A program made the translations under genes and the position numbers. A stretch of 64,000 nt of DNA, taken from Taklimakanibacter lacteus. GTDB taxonomy: Bacteria; Pseudomonadota; Alphaproteobacteria; Rhizobiales; Aestuariivirgaceae. Below are positions 17,026 to 25,784 of the stretch, one piece after another. The stretch spans positions 310,001-374,000 of the forward strand of contig QOZQ01000002.1 of the NCBI GenBank assembly GCA_003576695.1, read 5' to 3'. Each line of letters opens with the position of its first letter. Position 1 is the stretch's first letter. The notes under the pieces were generated by a model. That model ran no database searches. It was not told where the DNA came from and was given only the letters and a program-made list of their open reading frames with translations.

Positions 17026-17940
17026 ATGGCTGAAGCCACAGTTCAAACCGCCGGGGCGCCGTCAGCGCGGAACTATCTGCAGGAGCTCCTGCCGCGCATC
17101 GTGCTGGCGCCGAGCTTCGCCGCCATCCTGCTGTTCGTCTATGGCTTCATCCTGTTCACCGGCTATCTCTCCTTCACCGATTCGAAGATGCTTCCCTCCT
17201 ATGGCTGGGTCGGCCTCGAGAATTATTCCAAGCTCTGGGCCCTGCCGCATTGGTGGCGCGCCATTTCCAACCTCGCCATCTTCGGCTCGCTCTATATCAT
17301 CGTCTGTTCGGTGCTGGGCCTGGGATTGGCCATCCTGCTCGACCAGAAGATCCGTGCCGAGGGCGTGCTGCGCCCGATCTATCTCTATCCCATGGCGCTG
17401 TCCTTCATCGTCACCGGCACCGCCTGGAAATGGTTCCTCGATCCCGGCATCGGCCTCGAGCACACGATGCACCAGTGGGGCTGGGAGAGCTTCTCCTTCA
17501 CCTGGATCAAGGACCGCAACATGGCGATCTACACGCTGGTGATCGCCGCGGTCTGGCAGTCGTCCGGCTTCGTGATGGCCATGTTCCTCGCAGGCCTGCG
17601 CGGCGTCGACAATGAGATCATCAAGGCGGCCCAGATCGACGGCGCCTCCAATGTCACCATCTATCGCCGCATCATCATCCCGCTGATGCGCCCGGTCTTC
17701 CTCTCGGCCTTCGTCGTGCTCGCCCATCTCGCCATCAAGGCCTATGACCTCGTGATCGCGCTCACCGGCGGCGGACCCGGCCAGGCGACGGAGCTGCCCG
17801 CCACCTTCATGTATTCCTACACCTTCACCCGCAATTCCATGGGCATAGGCGCTGCCTCCGCCACCATCATGCTGATCATGATCGCCTCGATCATCGTGCC
17901 CTATCTCTATTCCGAGCTGCGCACGGGACGCCGGTCATGA
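17026..17940 (+). CDS. ABC sugar permease 1 (GtsB/MalF type)
   Basis: Inner-membrane permease, 304 residues with about six transmembrane segments. The EAA loop that docks the ATPase is seen in EIIKAAQIDGASNVTIYRRI. It belongs to the class with an N-terminal LAPSFAAILLFVYGFILF segment found in glucose/mannose importers. A ribosome binding site is weak (GTTGAGAG just upstream). The stop overlaps the second permease by 4 nt. It pairs with the next gene to form the channel. Confidence 0.9.
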   Translation: MAEATVQTAGAPSARNYLQELLPRIVLAPSFAAILLFVYGFILFTGYLSFTDSKMLPSYGWVGLENYSKLWALPHWWRAISNLAIFGSLYIIVCSVLGLGLAILLDQKIRAEGVLRPIYLYPMALSFIVTGTAWKWFLDPGIGLEHTMHQWGWESFSFTWIKDRNMAIYTLVIAAVWQSSGFVMAMFLAGLRGVDNEIIKAAQIDGASNVTIYRRIIIPLMRPVFLSAFVVLAHLAIKAYDLVIALTGGGPGQATELPATFMYSYTFTRNSMGIGAASATIMLIMIASIIVPYLYSELRTGRRS

Positions 17941-18818
17941 GCGCGCCCTCGCCCGAGATCGCCGTGAAGACCACCTCGTGGACGCGCATCCTGATCTATG
18001 CCGTGCTCATCCTCTTTGCCTTCTACTATCTGCTGCCGCTCTATGTGATGCTGGTGAATTCGGTGAAGCCGCTGGATGAGATCCGCGAGGGCGACATGCT
18101 CGCCTTGCCGCGGCAATTCACCATCGAGCCGTGGCTGAGCGCCTGGTCGACGGCCCAGATCGGCGTCCAGCCGACGGGCCTCAGGCCCTATTTCATCAAC
18201 TCGATCATGATGGTCGTGCCGGCGGTGGCGCTGTCGACATTGCTCGGCGCGCTCAACGGCTATGTGCTGACCAAATGGCGCTTTCCCGGCGACAACCTGG
18301 TCTTCACGCTGATGCTGCTCTCCTGCTTCATCCCGTTCCAGATCGTGCTCATCCCGATGGCGACGGTTCTCGGCATCATCGGCATCGGCGGCACCATCTG
18401 GGCGCTCATCCTGGTTCATGCCGTCTATGGCATCGGCTTCACCACCTTGTTCTTCCGCAACTATTATGAGGCCTTCCCGACCGAACTGGTGCGCGCCGCG
18501 ATGATCGACGGCGCCAGCTTCTTCCAGATCTTCCGCCGCATATTGCTGCCGAGCTCGGGACCGATCATCGTCGTCACCGTCATCTGGCAGTTCACCAATA
18601 TCTGGAACGACTTCCTGTTCGGCGTGTCCTATTCGGATGCCAATTCGCTGCCCATGACGGTAGCGCTCAACAATCTGGTGAGCTCATCGACGGGTGTGAA
18701 GGAATATAACGTGCATTTCGCCGGTGCCATTCTCGCCGCCCTGCCGACGCTGATCGTCTATATCGTGTCGGGCAGGTATTTCGTGCGCGGCCTGATGGCG
18801 GGCGCAGTCAAGGGGTGA
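17937..18818 (+). CDS. ABC sugar permease 2 (GtsC/MalG type)
   Basis: Inner-membrane permease, 293 residues. Six hydrophobic segments begin with ILIYAVLILFAFYYLLPLYV. The EAA loop is ELVRAAMIDGASFFQIFRRI, and the C-terminal FVRGLMAGAVKG matches MalG-type partners. It is coupled to the preceding permease by a 4-nt overlap and lies 3 nt before the ATPase gene. Partner of permease 1. Confidence 0.9.
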   Translation: MSAPSPEIAVKTTSWTRILIYAVLILFAFYYLLPLYVMLVNSVKPLDEIREGDMLALPRQFTIEPWLSAWSTAQIGVQPTGLRPYFINSIMMVVPAVALSTLLGALNGYVLTKWRFPGDNLVFTLMLLSCFIPFQIVLIPMATVLGIIGIGGTIWALILVHAVYGIGFTTLFFRNYYEAFPTELVRAAMIDGASFFQIFRRILLPSSGPIIVVTVIWQFTNIWNDFLFGVSYSDANSLPMTVALNNLVSSSTGVKEYNVHFAGAILAALPTLIVYIVSGRYFVRGLMAGAVKG

Positions 18819-18821
18819 ACC

Positions 18822-19937
18822 ATGCCGTTTCTTGAAATCAGGAATCTCGAAAAGCGCTTCGGCAATGTCGAGGTGCTGAAGGGCATCAACCTCGCCATCG
18901 ACGAAGGCGGCTTCCTCGTCCTGGTCGGACCATCGGGCTGCGGCAAGTCGACCTTGCTCAACACCATTGCCGGGCTCGAGGCGATCACCGGCGGTGAGAT
19001 CCACATCAATGGCCGCAAGGTCAATGACCTGCATCCTTCCGAGCGCGACATCGCCATGGTGTTCCAGTCCTATGCGCTCTATCCCAATATGACGGTGGCG
19101 CAGAACATCGCCTTCGGCATGGAGATCAGGGGCGTGCCGAAGGAGCAGCGCGACAAGGCGGTGTCCGAGGTCTCCGAGACCCTGCAGATCAGGCATCTGC
19201 TCGACCGCAAGCCGAGCCAGCTGTCGGGCGGCCAGCGCCAGCGCGTCGCCATGGGCCGCGCTCTGGTGCGCCGGCCGCAGGTCTTCCTGTTCGACGAGCC
19301 TCTGTCCAATCTCGACGCCAAGCTGCGCGTCGACATGCGCACCGAGATCAAGCGCCTGCACCAGTCGATGAAGACCACTATCGTCTATGTGACGCATGAC
19401 CAGATCGAGGCGATGACGCTGGCCACCCGCATCGCCGTGCTGAAGGACGGCATCCTGCAGCAATTCGGCACGCCGGCCGAGATCTACAACCATCCGGCCA
19501 ATATGTTCGTCGCCGATTTCATGGGCTCGCCGGCGATGAATCTCATTCCGGCGAATGTCGAAAAGTCGGGTTCGAGCCTGCGCCTCTCCATGCCGCAGCG
19601 CTCGGGCAATCCGCTCACCCTGGCGCTGCCCGATGGCGCCCAGAGGATCGCCAAGCATGCCGGCGGCAATGTGATCTTCGGCATCAGGCCGGAAGCCCTG
19701 ACCGATCCTGACGGCGCCGACCGCACATCGTCGGGCGTCGTCACCTCCGAATGCCAGATCGAGGTGGTGGAGCCGGCGGGCTCCGACACCTTCGCCATCA
19801 CCCATCTGGGCGGCAAGCAGGTGGTGGCACGGCTCAGGGCCGACGCGAAAGTGTCGGCCGGCAAGATGGCGAAGCTCGCCTTCAATCTCGACAAGGCGGT
19901 ATTCTTCGATCCGGGCACCCAGCAGCGTATCGCGTAG
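18822..19937 (+). CDS. ABC sugar transporter ATPase (MalK/UgpC type)
   Basis: 371 residues. Walker A GPSGCGKST near residue 36, signature LSGGQRQRVAMGRAL, Walker B VFLFDEPLSNLDAKLR, switch His in VTHDQIEAM. A C-terminal TOBE/regulatory domain (from about residue 240) carries VIFGIRPEAL, as in MalK and UgpC. These ATPases can serve several importers; here it is placed directly after its two permeases, 3 nt downstream. Confidence 0.93.
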   Translation: MPFLEIRNLEKRFGNVEVLKGINLAIDEGGFLVLVGPSGCGKSTLLNTIAGLEAITGGEIHINGRKVNDLHPSERDIAMVFQSYALYPNMTVAQNIAFGMEIRGVPKEQRDKAVSEVSETLQIRHLLDRKPSQLSGGQRQRVAMGRALVRRPQVFLFDEPLSNLDAKLRVDMRTEIKRLHQSMKTTIVYVTHDQIEAMTLATRIAVLKDGILQQFGTPAEIYNHPANMFVADFMGSPAMNLIPANVEKSGSSLRLSMPQRSGNPLTLALPDGAQRIAKHAGGNVIFGIRPEALTDPDGADRTSSGVVTSECQIEVVEPAGSDTFAITHLGGKQVVARLRADAKVSAGKMAKLAFNLDKAVFFDPGTQQRIA

Positions 19938-19940
19938 GAA

Positions 19941-21548
19941 ATGCGGACCAGCTTTGACTACATCATCGCGGGCGGCGGCTCGGCCGGCTGCGTGCTGGCG
20001 GCGCGGCTTTCGGAAGACCGCGATGTGAGCGTCCTTCTGGTCGAGGCGGGTGGCAGCGACCGTCATCCGCTGTTCCATATTCCGGCGGGCTTTGCCCGCA
20101 TGACCAAGGGCATCGCCAGCTGGGGCTGGTCCACCGTGCCGCAGAAGCACATGCAGGACCGTGTCTTCTGGTACACCCAGGCCAAGGTGATCGGCGGCGG
20201 CTCGTCCATCAATGCGCAGATCTATATCCGCGGCAATCACCGGGACTATGACTTGTGGGCGCAGGCCGGCTGCGCCGGCTGGAGCTATCGCGACGTGCTG
20301 CCCTATTTCAGGCGTGCCGAGGGCAACAGCAGGCTCAGCGATGAGTATCACGGCACTGACGGCCCCTTGGGCGTGAGCGACCCCTGGGCCACCTTGCCGA
20401 TCGCCGAGGCCTTCCTCGAAGCGGCCGGTGAAGCGGGCCTCGCGCGCAATCCCGATTTCAATGGCGCCCGCCAGGACGGCATGGGCTTCTATCAGGTGAC
20501 GCAGAAGCACGGCCGGCGCTCATCGGCGGCGACGGCCTATCTGAAGCCGGCGCGCGGCCGGCGCAATCTGACGATCATGCGCGACGCCCAGGTGTTGCGC
20601 ATTCTCGTCGAAAGAGGCCGGGCCGTGGGCATCGAGCTTGCCGCTGCGTCGAACCGGCGGGAAATCCTGCGCGCCAAGCGCGAGGTGATCCTGTCCTGCG
20701 GCGCCATCGGCTCGCCGCGGCTTCTGATGCTGTCGGGGATCGGGCCTGCCGATCATCTCAAGCCGCTTGGCATCGCGCCGGTATTCGACGCGCCCTCCGT
20801 CGGATCGAATCTCCAGGACCATCTCGATCTCTGCACCGTCAGCGAATGCACGGGCGATCACACTTACGACAAATATGGCAAGCCGCACTGGGCAGCGCTC
20901 GCCGGCGTCCTGTACGTCCTGTTCCGCGGTGGCCCGGCGGCATCGAGCCTTTTCGTGACCGGCGGTTTCGCCAAGGTCGACGAGAATGCCGACATGCCCG
21001 ACATGCAGTTCCATCTGGGCTTCGGCTCCGGCATCGAGGCGGGTATCGCCAGGCTCAAGCATGCCGGCGTCACCTTGAACAGCGCCTATATGAAGCCGCG
21101 CTCGCGCGGCACCGTGCGCCTCGCTTCCGCCGATCCGCAGGCGGCGCCCCTGATCGATCCCAATTACTGGTCCGATCCGCATGACCGCGAGATGTCGCTG
21201 CGCGGGCTGGAGCTGGCGCGCGACATCATGGCGAAGCCGGCGCTCAAGCCTTTCGTGCTGGCAGAGCGCGTGCCGGGCCTTGAGGTTGCGAGCCGGGAGG
21301 CGCTGGCGGACTATGCCTGTGCCGCGGCCAAGACCGATCACCATCCCGCCGGCACCTGCCGCATGGGCATCGATGCCGAAGCGGTGGTCAATCCCGATCT
21401 CACTTTCAGGGGCATAAGGGGCTTGCGCATCGCCGATGCTTCGATCATGCCCAATGTGATAACTGGCAACACCAATGCGGCGGTGATCATGATCGCCGAG
21501 AAGGCGGCGGACATGATCCGCGGCCGCCCACCCCTTTCGATGGATTAG
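19941..21548 (+). CDS. GMC-family FAD-dependent oxidoreductase
   Basis: 535 residues, choline dehydrogenase/alcohol oxidase family. N-terminal FAD-binding DYIIAGGGSAGCVLAARLSE, GMC signature 1 region GGGSSINAQIYIRGN, signature 2 region GAIGSPRLLMLSGIGP. The catalytic His is in DHHPAGTCRMG and the Asn in ITGNTNAAVIMIAEKAA. No signal peptide, so cytoplasmic. It starts 3 nt after the ATPase gene. In this operon it probably oxidises a hydroxyl of the imported sugar or polyol (inference). Despite its family name, the context argues against choline dehydrogenase. Confidence 0.88.
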   Translation: MRTSFDYIIAGGGSAGCVLAARLSEDRDVSVLLVEAGGSDRHPLFHIPAGFARMTKGIASWGWSTVPQKHMQDRVFWYTQAKVIGGGSSINAQIYIRGNHRDYDLWAQAGCAGWSYRDVLPYFRRAEGNSRLSDEYHGTDGPLGVSDPWATLPIAEAFLEAAGEAGLARNPDFNGARQDGMGFYQVTQKHGRRSSAATAYLKPARGRRNLTIMRDAQVLRILVERGRAVGIELAAASNRREILRAKREVILSCGAIGSPRLLMLSGIGPADHLKPLGIAPVFDAPSVGSNLQDHLDLCTVSECTGDHTYDKYGKPHWAALAGVLYVLFRGGPAASSLFVTGGFAKVDENADMPDMQFHLGFGSGIEAGIARLKHAGVTLNSAYMKPRSRGTVRLASADPQAAPLIDPNYWSDPHDREMSLRGLELARDIMAKPALKPFVLAERVPGLEVASREALADYACAAAKTDHHPAGTCRMGIDAEAVVNPDLTFRGIRGLRIADASIMPNVITGNTNAAVIMIAEKAADMIRGRPPLSMD

Positions 21549-21557
21549 GAGGCAAGG

Positions 21558-21899
21558 ATGTATAGCGAGACACGCCCCTGGGGCTCGTTCCATGTGCTCG
21601 ACGAGGGCAAGGGCTTCAAGGTGAAGCGCATCGTGGTGACGCCGGGCGGCAGGCTTTCGCTGCAGAGTCACAAGCACCGGGGCGAGCACTGGACCGTGGT
21701 CAACGGCACCGCGACGGTGACCGTCAATGACACGGTATCGACCCTCACCCGTTCGCAGTCGGTCGACATTCCGCAAGGCGCCAGGCACCGGCTGGAAAAC
21801 CACCATGACGGCCTGGTCGAGATCATCGAGGTGCAGTTCGGCGATTATCTCGGCGAAGACGATATCGTGCGCTATGATGACGCGTATAACCGCAGCTGA
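21558..21899 (+). CDS. Cupin of mannose-6-phosphate isomerase type II
   Basis: 113 residues, equal to the C-terminal cupin of bifunctional GMP/PMI proteins but free-standing. Marks: RPWGSFHVLDEG at the start, metal-site LQSHKHRGEHWTVVNG, and QSVDIPQGARHRLEN. Expected reaction is mannose 6-phosphate to fructose 6-phosphate. The end overlaps the ROK kinase start by 26 nt. Sugar uptake, then kinase, then isomerase would form a short mannose route into central metabolism (inference). Confidence 0.82.
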   Translation: MYSETRPWGSFHVLDEGKGFKVKRIVVTPGGRLSLQSHKHRGEHWTVVNGTATVTVNDTVSTLTRSQSVDIPQGARHRLENHHDGLVEIIEVQFGDYLGEDDIVRYDDAYNRS

Positions 21900-22785
21900 C
21901 CGCATCGGCATCGATCTCGGCGGCACCAAGATCGATGCCGCCGTGCTCGCCGGCGATGGCGCAGTGCGGTTCGAGAAACGCGTGCCGACGCCCCGCAGCT
22001 ATGACGCCATCCTGGCCGCGATCGCCATATTGGTGCGCGAGGCGCGCCTGCAGGCGGCGCAGGATGCGACGATCGGCATCGGAGCCCCCGGTTCGGCATC
22101 GCCCGGCACCGGCCTGTGGCGCAACGCCAATATCCTCGCCTGCAACGGCAGGCCGATGCAGGCCGATATCGAGCGCCTCATCGGCCATCCCGTGCGCATG
22201 GAGAATGACGCCAATTGCTTCGCCCTGTCGGAGGCCTTCGATGGCGCGGGCTCCGGCCACGCGGTTGTCGCCTGCTTCACCATCGGCACGGCTTTGGGCG
22301 GTGGCCTCGTCATCGACGGGAAGGTCAGGCGCGGGCCCAACAATGAAGCGGCGGAATTCGGCCACACGCCGATGCCCTGGCCCAATGAAAGCGAATGGCC
22401 GCTCATTCCCTGCTTCTGCGGCAAGAAAGGCTGCGTCGAGCAATATGTGTCGGGCACCGGCCTCGCGCGCGATTATGCGAAAGCGACGGGACAGGAGCTC
22501 AAAGGTCCGGACATCGTCGCTTTGGCGCGCCAGGGCGATATGCAGGCCAAGGCGGCGCTCGATCGCCTTGCCGACCGCTTCGCCAGGCTCACCGCGGCGA
22601 TCGTCAATGTGATCGACCCCGATATCTTCGTGATCGGCGGCGGCCTGTCCGGCCTGCCTGAGCTCGTTGAGGAGCTGGGCCCGCGCGCCAGCCGCCATAC
22701 CTTCTCGAGCGTCGCCACCGTCAAGGTCGCGCGCGCCGCGCACGGCGAGAAGAGTGGGGTCAGGGGAGCGGCGAGGCTGTGGTAA
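21874..22785 (+). CDS. ROK-family sugar kinase (fructokinase/mannokinase-like)
   Basis: 303 residues. ATP-binding GIDLGGTKIDAAV at residues 12-24, catalytic Asp112 in MENDANCF, and the ROK zinc site formed by His164 (EFGHTP) and CFCGKKGC at 180-187. Two ATG codons lie next to each other (21874, 21877); either gives the family N-terminus. The frame extends upstream inside the cupin gene but has no family features there. Last gene of the LacI-controlled operon. It phosphorylates a hexose, with mannose or fructose most likely from context. Confidence 0.9.
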   Translation: MMTRITAADRIGIDLGGTKIDAAVLAGDGAVRFEKRVPTPRSYDAILAAIAILVREARLQAAQDATIGIGAPGSASPGTGLWRNANILACNGRPMQADIERLIGHPVRMENDANCFALSEAFDGAGSGHAVVACFTIGTALGGGLVIDGKVRRGPNNEAAEFGHTPMPWPNESEWPLIPCFCGKKGCVEQYVSGTGLARDYAKATGQELKGPDIVALARQGDMQAKAALDRLADRFARLTAAIVNVIDPDIFVIGGGLSGLPELVEELGPRASRHTFSSVATVKVARAAHGEKSGVRGAARLW

Positions 22786-22790
22786 AATTC

Positions 22791-22943
22791 CCCTCCCCCT
22801 TGCGGGGAGGGGTTAGGGGTGGGGGTCTGGGCAGTGCAGCCGGATTTTCATTTGGGCGTTTCTCAAGGCAGATAGAGAATCGTCAACACCACCCAGACCC
22901 CCACCCCGGCCCTGCGGGCCGACCCTCCCCGCAAGGGGGAGGG
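22791..22943. repeat. Long inverted repeat between convergent genes (family C)
   Basis: The left arm (22791-22831, CCCTCCCCCTTGCGGGGAGG and on to GGGGGTCTGGG) and right arm (22891-22943, CCCAGACCCCCACCCC to GCAAGGGGGAGGG) are complementary, with extra small hairpins inside. The middle has about 60 unrelated bases. It separates the ROK kinase and Gfo/Idh genes and may act as a two-way transcription barrier. The words TAAAATTCCC flank both sides in direct orientation. Confidence 0.85.
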
Positions 22944-22953
22944 TAAAATTCCC

Positions 22954-23943
22954 TCACACCTTCTCCCACTTCCGGCTCTTCTCCGAGCGGAAGAAGGCAT
23001 CGATGATCTTCATGTTCTGGATCGCGTCCTTCACGCCGTAATGCGCCTTGTCCGTCTTGCGGATGACGCGGCCGAAGGCTTCCGCCTGCAGCTGGTACTG
23101 GTCGCTCACCGGCAATTCATAGGTCTTGCCCTCATTCATGGTCATGCCCTGGACGAAATAGCGGTTCGGCTTGTCGGGCGGCGCGTTGAACGGGATCTCG
23201 ATCTCGATGCGCCCCTTGGTGCCGGCGATCTGCACGCGCTGGAAGGGGGCCGTCTGCGTCGAGATGGCGAAGGAGAGCTGGCGGCCCTTGCCGAAATCGG
23301 CAAGCCCGCTCGCGGTGCGGTCGGTCTTGAATTTGGGGTCGCGGTCGAACACCGCGGTCACCGCCTTCGGCTCGGCATCGAAGATATAGCGCGCCACGGT
23401 GATCGGATAGCAGCCGATGTCGAGCAGGCCGCCGCCGCCGATCTTGGCCATGTTGCGGACATTCTTCGGGTCGTCGAGATAATAGGTGAACAGCACCTGG
23501 ATGAGGCGCACCGTGCCGATCTCTCCCTTCGCCACCCTTTCGCGCACCGCCTGCCATTGCAGCGCATGGCGCACCATGAAGGCTTCCGCCACATAGATGC
23601 CCTTCTTCACGTCCTTGAGCTTTTTCGCTTCCTTGGCGGTGATGGCGATCGGCTTCTCGCACAGGACATGCTTGCCGGCCTTGGCGGCGGCGAGGGTGAG
23701 GGGCACATGCAGGTGATTGGGGAGGGGATTGTAGACCGCCTCGATCTCGGGATCCGCCAGCATCGCCTCATAGGAGCCGTAGCTGCGCGCAATGCCGAGC
23801 TTCTTCGCCGCCTGGTCGGCCGTCTTCCGGTCGCGCGACGAGATCGCCACGACCTCGAGCTCCTTGCTCTTCAGCATGCCGGGAATGACCTTGCCTACGC
23901 CGATATTGGCGGTCGAGATGATGCCCCATTTGACCGGTTTCAT
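22954..23943 (-). CDS. Gfo/Idh/MocA-family oxidoreductase
   Basis: 329 residues: NAD(P)-binding Rossmann N-domain (KWGIISTANIGVGKVIPGM), the Lys of the active-site motif CEKPIAIT, and the C-terminal domain with GGGLLDIGCYPITVARYIF including the His/Tyr-region typical of sugar dehydrogenases of this family. It resembles the glucose-fructose oxidoreductase or 1,5-anhydrofructose reductase side. It stands alone, convergent with the sugar operon and 71 nt after betI. Substrate not predictable. Confidence 0.88.
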   Translation of the reverse strand: MKPVKWGIISTANIGVGKVIPGMLKSKELEVVAISSRDRKTADQAAKKLGIARSYGSYEAMLADPEIEAVYNPLPNHLHVPLTLAAAKAGKHVLCEKPIAITAKEAKKLKDVKKGIYVAEAFMVRHALQWQAVRERVAKGEIGTVRLIQVLFTYYLDDPKNVRNMAKIGGGGLLDIGCYPITVARYIFDAEPKAVTAVFDRDPKFKTDRTASGLADFGKGRQLSFAISTQTAPFQRVQIAGTKGRIEIEIPFNAPPDKPNRYFVQGMTMNEGKTYELPVSDQYQLQAEAFGRVIRKTDKAHYGVKDAIQNMKIIDAFFRSEKSRKWEKV

Positions 23944-23960
23944 TTGTTAGCTCCCTCTAA

Positions 23961-24003
23961 GCATGATCCCGAAAAGTTGCAGACTTTTCGGATAAGGTCA
24001 TGC
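23961..24003. repeat. Palindromic repeat family B, variant copy
   Basis: Nested hairpin: outer arms GCATGA/TCATGC, inner arms CCGAAAAGT/ACTTTTCGG. It lies between betI and the Gfo/Idh gene on the minus strand. Related copies are at 27932, 50237 and 57798, and a diverged one at 25723. Confidence 0.85.
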
Positions 24004-24014
24004 AAAAAATAAAC

Positions 24015-24599
24015 TCAAGACTTCCCTGCGATCATCGCATCGGCATAGGCGCGCGTCATCGCCCGTGGCGTTTCGGCGTCATCGGGGCGACCGGTCAGCG
24101 CATAGCGCAGCCACAGGCCGTCGATCAAGGCGCCGATGCCGAGAGCTGCTTCCTGCGCGCGCTCGCGCCCGATGAGCGGGACAAGCTCGTGCAGAAGATT
24201 GCTGTGCAGCCTGCGGTGATAGATGAAGAGGATGCGCTGCAGCTTTTGTGAATCGCGCGCATTGCCATAGAGCGCCAGCCAGGCCGAGAACACTTCCTCG
24301 CCGAACTGCGCATCGCCGTAAGAGGCGTGGATGATCGCATAGAGGCGCTCGAGCGGGCTCCTGGCCACGCGCATGCGCTCCACCGCCTCGCGCCGCAGGA
24401 TGTCGAGCATGGCCCGCATGGTGGCGGCGAGCAGGTCGTTCTTGTCGGCGAAATAATGATGCACGATGCCGGTCGACACGCCGGCCTTGCGCGCGATGCG
24501 GGCCACCGTCGCGCTCGAAAACCCGTGCTCATGAATGGAAGCGATCGCCGCATCAATGAGCTGCTGGCGGCGGATCGGCTTCATTCCCCTCTTGGGCAT
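24015..24599 (-). CDS. betI: BetI-type TetR regulator of choline uptake
   Basis: 194 residues. The N-terminus KRGMKPIRRQQLIDAAI and the helix-turn-helix ARIARKAGVSTGIVHHYFADKNDLL match BetI closely, and the length fits. BetI represses betaine genes and releases DNA when choline is present. Here it is divergent from choXWV rather than in a betICBA operon. A palindromic operator lies in the 139-nt gap, so it likely controls choline import and itself. Confidence 0.9.
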   Translation of the reverse strand: MPKRGMKPIRRQQLIDAAIASIHEHGFSSATVARIARKAGVSTGIVHHYFADKNDLLAATMRAMLDILRREAVERMRVARSPLERLYAIIHASYGDAQFGEEVFSAWLALYGNARDSQKLQRILFIYHRRLHSNLLHELVPLIGRERAQEAALGIGALIDGLWLRYALTGRPDDAETPRAMTRAYADAMIAGKS

Positions 24600-24651
24600 T
24601 GACCCCTCTTTATATTGGACCGTCCGGCTCCCCGAATGAGCCTAGTTTTAC

Positions 24652-24669
24652 ATTGGACGTCCGTCCAAT
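24652..24669. promoter_or_regulatory. BetI-type operator upstream of choX
   Basis: ATTGGACG and CGTCCAAT form a perfect 8-bp inverted repeat with a TC spacer, followed 7 nt later by a TTGACG -35-like box (24677-24682). A related ATTGGAC-CGTCC partial site lies at 24614-24625, just before the betI start. The pattern resembles known BetI boxes (ATTGAACGTTCAAT type). Confidence 0.8.
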
Positions 24670-24738
24670 AAAAAACTTGACGATCCCCCTCCAAATGAGA
24701 GTAGTCTTTCCGCAAAAGATATCCATAGGGAGGATCGA

Positions 24739-25683
24739 ATGAGCATGAAATTGAAGGCCTTGCTGGGCGTCCTGGCGCTGGGCGCCTCGCTGACCGCCAT
24801 GGCCGGAGCCGCAGCGGCCGGCGATGCCGAAAGTTGCAAGAAGGTACGCTTCTCGGACGTGGGCTGGACCGACATCCAGGCGACGACCGGCGTTGCCAAT
24901 GTGCTGCTGCAGGCGCTGGGCTATGAGCCCGAGGTGCAGGTGCTTTCGGTCCCGGTCACCTACCAGTCGCTCAAGAACAAGGACATCGACGTGTTTCTCG
25001 GCAACTGGATGCCGAGCATGGCGGCCGATGTGAAGCCCTTCACCGATGACGGATCGGTCGAGACCATCTCGCAGAATCTCGAAGGTGCGGGCTACGGCCT
25101 CGTGGTGCCGGCCTATGTCGCCGATGCCGGCGTCAAGAGTCTCAAGGACATCGGCCCGAACAAGGACAAGTTCTCCTCCAAGATCTATGGCATCGAGCCC
25201 GGCAATGACGGCAACCGCATCGTGCTCGGCATGATCGACAACAAGGACAATGGCCTTGGCGGCTTCGAGCTGGTCGAATCCTCCGAAGCCGGCATGCTGT
25301 CCCAGGCCGAGAAATCCATGAAGAACAATGAGTGGATCGTCTTCCTCGGCTGGACGCCGCATCCCATCATGGGCGAGATGAAGATCACCTATCTCGACGG
25401 CATGGGTGATTCCGGTTTCGGCGCCGCCACCGTGCACACCAATGTGCGCAAAGGCTATACGACGGAATGCCCGAATGTCGGCAAGTTCATCTCGAACCTG
25501 AAATTCAGCCTGTCTGCGGAAAACCAGATGATGGACGCGATCCTGAAGGGCGCCGAGGCCAATGCCGCGGCGACCGACTGGCTCAAGGCCAATCCCGATG
25601 CGGTGAAGCCGTGGCTCGAAGGCGTGACCACTTTCGACGGCGGCGACGCCGCGGCAGCCGTCAAGGAGAAGCTCGGCGGCTGA
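24739..25683 (+). CDS. choX: Choline ABC transporter substrate-binding protein
   Basis: 314 residues with a signal peptide (KALLGVLALGASLTAMAGAAAA). The choline-cage residues described for Sinorhizobium ChoX are at the same positions here: Trp43 and Asp45 in VGWTD, Trp90 in GNWMP, Tyr119 in GAGYG, Trp205 in LGWTPHP. The ATG at 24739 follows AGGGAGG at 24727-24733. A repeat and a terminator-like hairpin follow before choW, as often after abundant binding proteins. Function: high-affinity choline capture in the periplasm. Confidence 0.95.
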   Translation: MSMKLKALLGVLALGASLTAMAGAAAAGDAESCKKVRFSDVGWTDIQATTGVANVLLQALGYEPEVQVLSVPVTYQSLKNKDIDVFLGNWMPSMAADVKPFTDDGSVETISQNLEGAGYGLVVPAYVADAGVKSLKDIGPNKDKFSSKIYGIEPGNDGNRIVLGMIDNKDNGLGGFELVESSEAGMLSQAEKSMKNNEWIVFLGWTPHPIMGEMKITYLDGMGDSGFGAATVHTNVRKGYTTECPNVGKFISNLKFSLSAENQMMDAILKGAEANAAATDWLKANPDAVKPWLEGVTTFDGGDAAAAVKEKLGG

Positions 25684-25722
25684 GCCATTGCACAGTTGAA
25701 AGACCAAGGCGGCTCGTGACAT

Positions 25723-25769
25723 GAGCAAATCCCGCCAAAGTTGAAGACTTTGGCGATAAGGATTTGCTC
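25723..25769. repeat. Diverged palindromic repeat of family B shape
   Basis: Outer arms GAGCAAATCC/GGATTTGCTC and inner arms CGCCAAAGT/ACTTTGGCG, with the same loop and ATAAG asymmetry as the copy at 23961 but different arm bases. It lies in the choX-choW gap. Confidence 0.75.
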
Positions 25770-25784
25770 CCTCCCTTAATTGAC

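Noticed and set aside
18684-20510. Minus-strand frame of 608 codons opposite permease, ATPase and GMC genes
   Set aside because: Shadow of three well-supported plus-strand genes.
19941-21548. GMC enzyme considered as choline dehydrogenase BetA because choXWV is close
   Set aside because: It belongs to the LacI-controlled sugar operon, 3 nt after the sugar ATPase gene, and is separated from the cho genes by the ROK kinase, a long repeat, Gfo/Idh and betI.
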